Source: Dehalococcoidales bacterium
GTDB taxonomy: Bacteria; Chloroflexota; Dehalococcoidia; Dehalococcoidales; UBA2162
Assembly (NCBI GenBank): GCA_016932435.1
Contig: JAFGCW010000066.1
Location: forward strand, 1-64,000
Direction: 5' to 3'
DNA length: 64,000 bases
This document shows, piece after piece, positions 58,899-64,000 of the stretch. The notes beneath the pieces were generated by a model. The model did not search any database. It saw only the letters and a program-made list of their open reading frames with translations, and was not told the origin of the DNA. A program made the position numbers and the translations under genes. Position 1 is the first letter of the stretch. Each line of letters starts with the position of its first letter.

Positions 58899-59885
58899 TT
58901 ACATATGCAGTTCTATAATGTCACCATCCTGCAGGATGTGGTCTCTTTTTGCCATTACGCCATCATGCTTACCCGATCCCCAGATACGGGCAAATTTTAG
59001 ATTAGCGGCGAAGTCTTTATGAACCTCGGTAGCGGCGTCCGCCAGCGTGCTGCCCGTGGAGAGTACGATAGGATCGTCCATGTCAGGTTTCTGTCCTGGT
59101 GTCTTGGTGTAGACACGGATAATCTCCAGGAGCTGGAAAATAGCGAGCTTTAGTTCCTCAAGGCCGGTTCCCCTGGCTGCCGAAATAGCCAGTACCGGGA
59201 ACTCATCGTGATACAGTTCTTCCAGCACCTCGAAATTTTCATTTGCCCCTTCAATATCTATCTTGTTGCCGATAATCAGCGCTTTTATATAATGTCTGAT
59301 TATGTCTTCTTTCTCTTCGCTTTCGTCTGCTGTTTTACCTATGCCTATACGCATGTCGGCCAGTTCTGAGGTAATGGTTTCCATCTGTGAAAGCGGGTCT
59401 TCCGAAAGGTCTATCACTATCAGCAGGGCATCCGCCCTGACCAGGTTAGGTGGCAGGAGAGCCAGGGTCGATCCGGGTACCAGCGGTGGTGTATCGAGTA
59501 ACTGAATCTGTATATTCTCGAACTCCATCATCCCGGGTAATATGGTATAGGTTGCGAACGGATATTCCGCTACTGTGGGAGAAGCATTGGTCAGGACGTC
59601 AACCAGTTGAGATTTCCCGGAATTCGGTGTGCCGATAACCGGGACCTGGGCGGCGCCTTCCTTCTGGACAGTCATTGCCGCTCTCTGGGCTGCCGCTTTT
59701 TTACCGCCGGACTGCATAAGCTTGGCGATTCTTCGCCTTAGATCGGCTTTAAGGTGGTCGGTACCCTTGTGCTTCGGCATAATAGCCAGCATTTCTTCAA
59801 GCGCGGCTATTTTTTCAGGGGCGGTTTTCGCCTCGCGGTAGCGTTTTTCGGCGTCAAAATAATGTGGGGGCAGATTGGTTGGCAT
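58899..59885 (-). CDS. Obg/DRG-like GTPase with C-terminal TGS domain
   Basis: A 328-residue GTPase. G1 is VIGTPNSGKSQLVDVL, G3 is LLDTPPLVPGS, and G4 is NKID. The C-terminal domain is a TGS module (VYTKTPGQKPDMDDPIVLS, then DHILQDGDIIELHM). It resembles DRG/YchF-type translational GTPases and archaeal Obg-like proteins, which act on ribosome function. The first 90 residues contain a coiled, Lys/Ala-rich segment (RRRIAKLMQSGGKKAAAQRA). Confidence 0.88.
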   Translation of the reverse strand: MPTNLPPHYFDAEKRYREAKTAPEKIAALEEMLAIMPKHKGTDHLKADLRRRIAKLMQSGGKKAAAQRAAMTVQKEGAAQVPVIGTPNSGKSQLVDVLTNASPTVAEYPFATYTILPGMMEFENIQIQLLDTPPLVPGSTLALLPPNLVRADALLIVIDLSEDPLSQMETITSELADMRIGIGKTADESEEKEDIIRHYIKALIIGNKIDIEGANENFEVLEELYHDEFPVLAISAARGTGLEELKLAIFQLLEIIRVYTKTPGQKPDMDDPIVLSTGSTLADAATEVHKDFAANLKFARIWGSGKHDGVMAKRDHILQDGDIIELHM

Positions 59886-60060
59886 TTTTCTGACTACGCT
59901 CCACTAAATTTCTTTATCTTTAAATTATACCTTATCATCTCTGTTTTAATGAAGCCGGTGTTTCATATAGCAGTCAAAGACAAAAACTTCACTACTTGTA
60001 CCTGTAATTTTTTTAATACTCTTGTTTTCTATATTTCATTCACATATAATCATTGATGTT

Positions 60061-61422
60061 TTGAAACTATACGAATCAATCAGGAATTTACTCAATCAAT
60101 GGGACTGGGCATTATTCGGTCTTATATTTCTCTATATGGCATTACCCCGATTTTACCGATCTTACAGTGTATACCTTATTGGAAACGCCATTCCTGATAC
60201 TAACGCCTTGGCTACTATAGCTCAATGGCAATTTATCGAACTCCTTCTCGAAGTTGTACAGGAAACATTTGTACTGGCAATCTTTTTCTTTGTTGGTAGG
60301 GGGATTCAGAGAACCGAAGGCCCCGGACCATCAATCAGAACTGCGTACACATTAATACTGATATTCAGTGTTGTACTGGCAGCGGCCCTGTTCTTTTTAT
60401 CCGAAAGTTTTGTCTCTATCATCGGGACCCCAGAAAGTATTCAGGTAACAACATCACAATTCCTCAAGATAAAAACAGCTACAATCCCGCTATTTCTTTT
60501 AAGTATGGCTTCCGTAATAATCGTTGAGACTGTAAATCGCAAGAAGTACCTGTTGACAATCGCCATCCTGCAAGTGGTGTACCAGTTCGTTTTTGACAGC
60601 CTGTTTTATGGAGGATATGTATTTTCATTAAATCTTGGAGTTCTTGGCGTTGCCTGGTCCGAGATAGTATCTGGAACGTGCCTGTTTATTACTATCCTGA
60701 TATTGTTGCGAAAGATAATATTTCACAAAGTACGAAACTTTTTTTCATTCTTTACTCTCAAGGACTGGAAGGTATATTTGCGAGTAGGGGGATGGTCAGG
60801 TCTGGATAGCCTCGTACGGAATGTAGCGTACTTTTTCATGATTGTCAGACTACTGAATCTCCTGGGAGAAAGCAGTATCGGTGGATATTACCTGGCAATG
60901 CATATCATCTGGAGCTTCCTTCTTGTCCCGATTCTTGCCTTAGCTGAGAGTACGCGGGTAGTGATAGCTAATCATTCGGAAGATATTCAAAAAGTTCGCC
61001 AATTGTGGTATTCAGCCTTAGTTATCGGTGGGATCATCGTTGTTATCTGGGTTATCCTTTTACCTTTCTGGGGAAATTTTGCGAGTTTGTTAAATTCAAA
61101 TGTCGAAATGGTAGAATTTTCCCTCGATGCGATGGGCATACTGATTGTTCCCTATATTTTGCTTGCTCTTAACATTATAACGGACAGTATATTCTATGGA
61201 GTTGGAAAGACGCAATACCAGGCATATCAGGCGATTATAACTAATGGCTCTGCTTACGTTATTGCTTTTATTTTATATCTTACCGATGTTTGGACACCGA
61301 CGTTCATTTCTATTCTTATTCTGTTTGGAATTGGTATAGTAATTGACTCAATATTGACGGTGTATTACGCAATTAGAGTATTATATCCTCGAAAAGGTAT
61401 GATACTCACTACAACAGGATAG
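60061..61422 (+). CDS. MATE-like polytopic membrane protein
   Basis: A protein of 453 residues from TTG 60061 (466 from TTG 60022), with about 12 TM helices and MATE-like pattern (QWQFIELLLEVVQETFVLAI, WSGLDSLVRNVAYFFMIVRL, GGYYLAMHIIWSFLLVPILA). It is divergent from typical MATE exporters and lacks the usual N-terminal motif, so the substrate is uncertain. Both possible starts lack a good ribosome site. I favour the second because the first adds a stretch without MATE similarity. Base composition is more AT-rich than the upstream genes, so transfer is possible. Confidence 0.78.
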   Translation: MKLYESIRNLLNQWDWALFGLIFLYMALPRFYRSYSVYLIGNAIPDTNALATIAQWQFIELLLEVVQETFVLAIFFFVGRGIQRTEGPGPSIRTAYTLILIFSVVLAAALFFLSESFVSIIGTPESIQVTTSQFLKIKTATIPLFLLSMASVIIVETVNRKKYLLTIAILQVVYQFVFDSLFYGGYVFSLNLGVLGVAWSEIVSGTCLFITILILLRKIIFHKVRNFFSFFTLKDWKVYLRVGGWSGLDSLVRNVAYFFMIVRLLNLLGESSIGGYYLAMHIIWSFLLVPILALAESTRVVIANHSEDIQKVRQLWYSALVIGGIIVVIWVILLPFWGNFASLLNSNVEMVEFSLDAMGILIVPYILLALNIITDSIFYGVGKTQYQAYQAIITNGSAYVIAFILYLTDVWTPTFISILILFGIGIVIDSILTVYYAIRVLYPRKGMILTTTG

Positions 61423-61428
61423 TAATTT

Positions 61429-62133
61429 ATGAGTTATTCTGCAGTAATATTTGATCTTTTCGGTACACTGGTTCCAGATATCGCGGGTTATCCTTATGAA
61501 CGTGTGGCAACACAAATGGCAGAAGTATTATCAGTTCCATCTGAAAAATTTATCGAATTGTGGTTCGGATTAGTATATGAGAGAAACATAGGTGTATTTG
61601 AAACAATCCAGGATAATATCATGCACATATGTAAAAAGTTTAAAGTCGATGTTAGTGAAGATCAGGTATCCAGAGCTACCAGGATCAGGTACGAGTACGT
61701 AGAGCAAGCAATGACATCGCCCAGAGTATATTCATTAGAGACAATAACAGAACTCAGAAATAGAGGGGTAAGGATCGGACTGTTGAGTGACTGCAGTCCG
61801 TCGGAAGTAGATATATGGCCACTAACTCCTTTCTCAGATATGTTCGATGTTACAATATTTTCTTCCGTGGTGAAATTGAAGAAGCCTGATATTAGTATAT
61901 TCCAACTTGCAGCACGTAGACTTCAGGTTCATGAAAAGGAATGTATCTATGTAGGTAATGGAGGAAGTAATGAGATAGCTGGGTCTCACAAATCAGGTAT
62001 GTTTCCTTTATTGATACTTCCCGGCAATGATGCCAGACCGGATTTATATCCTGAAAAAGAAGTTATCGATTATGCTCGGAAATATGGAAGAGTTATCAAA
62101 AATCATAGAGAGATTTTAGAATTTTTTGAATGA
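61429..62133 (+). CDS. HAD-superfamily hydrolase
   Basis: A 234-residue HAD hydrolase of the haloacid dehalogenase-like subfamily. Motif I is VIFDLFGTLVPDIA, with the nucleophile Asp but Leu at +1. Motif II is LLSDCSPSE and motif III has VKLKKPDISIFQLAA. Motif IV is ECIYVGNGGSNEIAGSHKSG. It follows the membrane protein by 6 bases and is probably co-transcribed. Substrate unknown. Confidence 0.9.
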   Translation: MSYSAVIFDLFGTLVPDIAGYPYERVATQMAEVLSVPSEKFIELWFGLVYERNIGVFETIQDNIMHICKKFKVDVSEDQVSRATRIRYEYVEQAMTSPRVYSLETITELRNRGVRIGLLSDCSPSEVDIWPLTPFSDMFDVTIFSSVVKLKKPDISIFQLAARRLQVHEKECIYVGNGGSNEIAGSHKSGMFPLLILPGNDARPDLYPEKEVIDYARKYGRVIKNHREILEFFE

Positions 62134-62196
62134 TTACTCATATAGAAAAGAGATTTCATTGTGCTGTTCGGTCTGTGGTGATACTATGAAAGAGAA

Positions 62197-62769
62197 ATGA
62201 AAAAGAAACTGGAGAAGACACTTTCAGAGAGAGACAGGCTGGAAATAGAAGATAATTCCCTGATATCAGCCGCTGTTTTAATACCGTTACTGGAAAAAGA
62301 CGGTGAGTACCATCTTCTGTTCACCAAGCGGACTGATACACTCAGAGATCACAAGGGGCAGATATCTTTTCCCGGCGGGAGATGTGAGAAGCATGACACG
62401 ACACCACTGGACACCGCTCTAAGAGAATCTAATGAAGAAATAGGGCTTTGTACTGATACGGTCGAGATTCTGGGGGCACTCGACGACAGGCCGACCATGC
62501 ATACGAATTACCTGATTACACCGTATGTCGGTGTAATTCCGTGGCCGTGCGAATTGAATATCGATCCGGTAGAAGTGGATGAGGTATTCACCGTTCCCGT
62601 TTCTACTCTCCTGGACAAAGATACCTTGCGACAGGAAGATGATCCTGCGAATAACGGCACCAGCGATGGTTATTTTTACTACTGTGACAACAGGATAATC
62701 TGGGGGGCTACTGCCCGGATTATCACTCAGTTCCTGGATTTATGGTCGATGGCAGCGAAAAAAGACTAA
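62197..62769 (+). CDS. CoA-pyrophosphatase-like NUDIX hydrolase
   Basis: A 190-residue NUDIX protein of the NudL/YeaB (UPF0035) type. The box is FPGGRCEKHDTTPLDTALRE followed by SNEEIGL. It is preceded by HLLFTKRTDTLRDHKGQISF, which is the UPF0035 family motif. It hydrolyses CoA or related diphosphates. The gene is alone between the HAD and radical SAM genes. Confidence 0.9.
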   Translation: MKKKLEKTLSERDRLEIEDNSLISAAVLIPLLEKDGEYHLLFTKRTDTLRDHKGQISFPGGRCEKHDTTPLDTALRESNEEIGLCTDTVEILGALDDRPTMHTNYLITPYVGVIPWPCELNIDPVEVDEVFTVPVSTLLDKDTLRQEDDPANNGTSDGYFYYCDNRIIWGATARIITQFLDLWSMAAKKD

Positions 62770-62874
62770 TACCCTTGCTAAAATAAAGCTGCTTTCTCTT
62801 GACCATCCACACGTTTCACTGTATTCTATTGATTGGCTCAATTGTGAATTTGTATTGAGTATCTGGAGTTACTA

Positions 62875-63939
62875 ATGAAAACAGCGGTTATCATGGATAT
62901 GTACGGCTGTCCTAACCGATGCAGACATTGCTGGCTAAGGCATGACAGGAATGCGGATACGCCGGTAGAGGAATTCACCTGGTTAGCCGAACAATTCAAG
63001 AATTATGAAAGAGACGGGAAACCTTTCTTCGAAGAATTAACTTTCAACACCTGGTACCGTGAACCCGATTATGCCGATAGCTACAAGGAATTATGGGAAC
63101 TGGAAAAGGAACTAAGCACGGGCAAGGTTCCTCGATTCGAACTGGCAAGTATCTGGCGGCTGGTTAGAGATAAGGATTATGCTACCTGGCTGAAAGAGCT
63201 TGGAGTAGAGATTGTCCAGTTAACGCTTTTCGGAACTGAAGAGAACACGGATTATTTCAGGGGTAGAAAAGCGGCGTATAGAGAACATATGCAGGCAATC
63301 GATATCCTTCTTGAAAACGGAATGGTGCCGAGGATACAAATATTCCCGTTCTCGACCACGATCGATGATATAAACAGGCTGTACCGGGTCCTGCAGGATA
63401 TCAAACTCGAAGAACGAGTTAATGCTCTCGGAAAAGAATTTGCGTGTTTTCTGAATACGGTCACTCCGATGGGCAGCGGATTTTATCTGGAAGATATAAG
63501 ACTCAGGAAAAACGATATAGCCAGATTACCGGAGTATTTTATAGAAAAGACAGTCAAACATTTTAATTATGATGACATAAACGCATCCTGGATGACGGAA
63601 GCAGAAATTCTTCCTGAACTCCTGGTAGACGATAACCCTCTTAATCATCATTCGGATCGTGCATTTTATGTAGATTCTGAATTTAATGTATATCCTAACT
63701 GTGGGGAAATAGCTGAGTGGTGGTGCCTGGGCAATGTAAAAAGAGATGGTGTCAACATTATCATGGATAACTACCTGAACCGTACCTGTCCGGGATTGAG
63801 AATGAACCACGAAGTTCCAATAAGATATTTTGCTGCTAAATACGGTGATAAAATTCGGGATAGAATTTGTGAGAGATCCGACCTGGGATTGAAATGGATA
63901 AGGCTTGAAGCAATGAATAACAGGGAAGCTTATGTATAA
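62875..63939 (+). CDS. Radical SAM protein with SPASM-like C-terminus
   Basis: A 354-residue radical SAM enzyme. The 4Fe-4S SAM motif is GCPNRCRHCWLRHD near residue 11, a CxxxCxxC. A TIM-barrel core follows, with VQLTLFGTEENTDYFRGRKA and GMVPRIQIFPFSTTID. The C-terminal Cys set, YPNCGEIAEWWCLGNV and NRTCPGLRMN, could bind an auxiliary cluster. The substrate is unknown. CTGGAG lies 8 nt upstream of ATG. The last 61 bases of the window after this gene hold nothing recognisable. Confidence 0.88.
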   Translation: MKTAVIMDMYGCPNRCRHCWLRHDRNADTPVEEFTWLAEQFKNYERDGKPFFEELTFNTWYREPDYADSYKELWELEKELSTGKVPRFELASIWRLVRDKDYATWLKELGVEIVQLTLFGTEENTDYFRGRKAAYREHMQAIDILLENGMVPRIQIFPFSTTIDDINRLYRVLQDIKLEERVNALGKEFACFLNTVTPMGSGFYLEDIRLRKNDIARLPEYFIEKTVKHFNYDDINASWMTEAEILPELLVDDNPLNHHSDRAFYVDSEFNVYPNCGEIAEWWCLGNVKRDGVNIIMDNYLNRTCPGLRMNHEVPIRYFAAKYGDKIRDRICERSDLGLKWIRLEAMNNREAYV

Positions 63940-64000
63940 TTATCCATTAAATCATTTTGAATTTCCTGTTGACAGATAATATCCCGTGATATATAATGTC

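Noticed and set aside
1..64000. tRNA, rRNA, CRISPR arrays, prophage and insertion sequences
   Set aside because: I looked through the gaps and saw no cloverleaf-like sequence, regular spaced repeats, integrase, transposase or phage structural genes.

Overview
The window reads as part of a chromosome from an anaerobic bacterium, most likely a member of the Dehalococcoidia (Chloroflexota) or a close relative. No rRNA is present to prove this. The inference rests on several points: an 11-subunit complex I locus (nuoABCDHIJKLMN order) with no nuoE, nuoF or nuoG; a HybA/HybB-like iron-sulfur and NrfD membrane module; a minimal two-gene SUF system; a NurA, HAS-barrel and HerA set; paralogous winged-helix ferredoxin-type proteins; rubrerythrin; and a radical SAM enzyme. 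Many genes start at TTG or GTG behind good Shine-Dalgarno sites. I see no tRNA, rRNA, CRISPR array, insertion sequence or prophage.

Layout. 1-10 kb: a truncated acidic protein, an MFS carrier, the HybA/HybB redox module with two tiny single-TM paralogues, a NarL-type two-component pair, an orphan receiver with Glu at the phospho-acceptor position, an S51 peptidase, a cupin and a membrane-anchored hydrolase. 10-14 kb: a multi-cluster ferredoxin-type protein, a GyrI-GrpB fusion and a methyltransferase gene broken by one in-frame TGA. 14-24 kb: the complex I operon on the minus strand, with a small DUF2007-like gene embedded between nuoK and nuoL. 24-33 kb: a methyltransferase, a tRNA nucleotidyltransferase, SecDF, a cation efflux protein, the minimal SUF pair and NurA. 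33-37 kb: a two-subunit CoA-transferase, an FMN split-barrel protein, a QueG-like iron-sulfur protein and a dead four-helix-bundle gene. 37-46 kb: HAS-barrel protein, GNAT, HerA, patatin, KsgA, IspE, rubrerythrin, a second ferredoxin-type protein, an MBL hydrolase, an SDR and a bicupin. 46-64 kb: a second tRNA nucleotidyltransferase, MATE exporters, an acetate-type transporter, nucleotide-pool enzymes, an ABC exporter, a lipid kinase, HAD/NUDIX enzymes, a DUF166 protein, a TGS-type GTPase and a radical SAM protein.

How the parts may work together. Complex I without its NADH module, the HybA/HybB module and the ferredoxin-type proteins suggest membrane electron transfer fed by ferredoxin or another low-potential donor rather than NADH. 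SmsCB supplies Fe-S clusters, and rubrerythrin and the flavin/FMN proteins handle redox stress. NurA, the HAS-barrel protein and HerA look like a dispersed DNA end-processing set.

The most unusual points are three genes interrupted by in-frame TGA codons, two or three genes whose coding signal begins upstream of any ATG/GTG/TTG (CTG the only candidate), a receiver with Glu replacing Asp, the two ferredoxin-type paralogues, the duplicated tRNA nucleotidyltransferase, and several strong intergenic inverted or direct repeats. I did not find a clear defence or wholly new multi-gene system.
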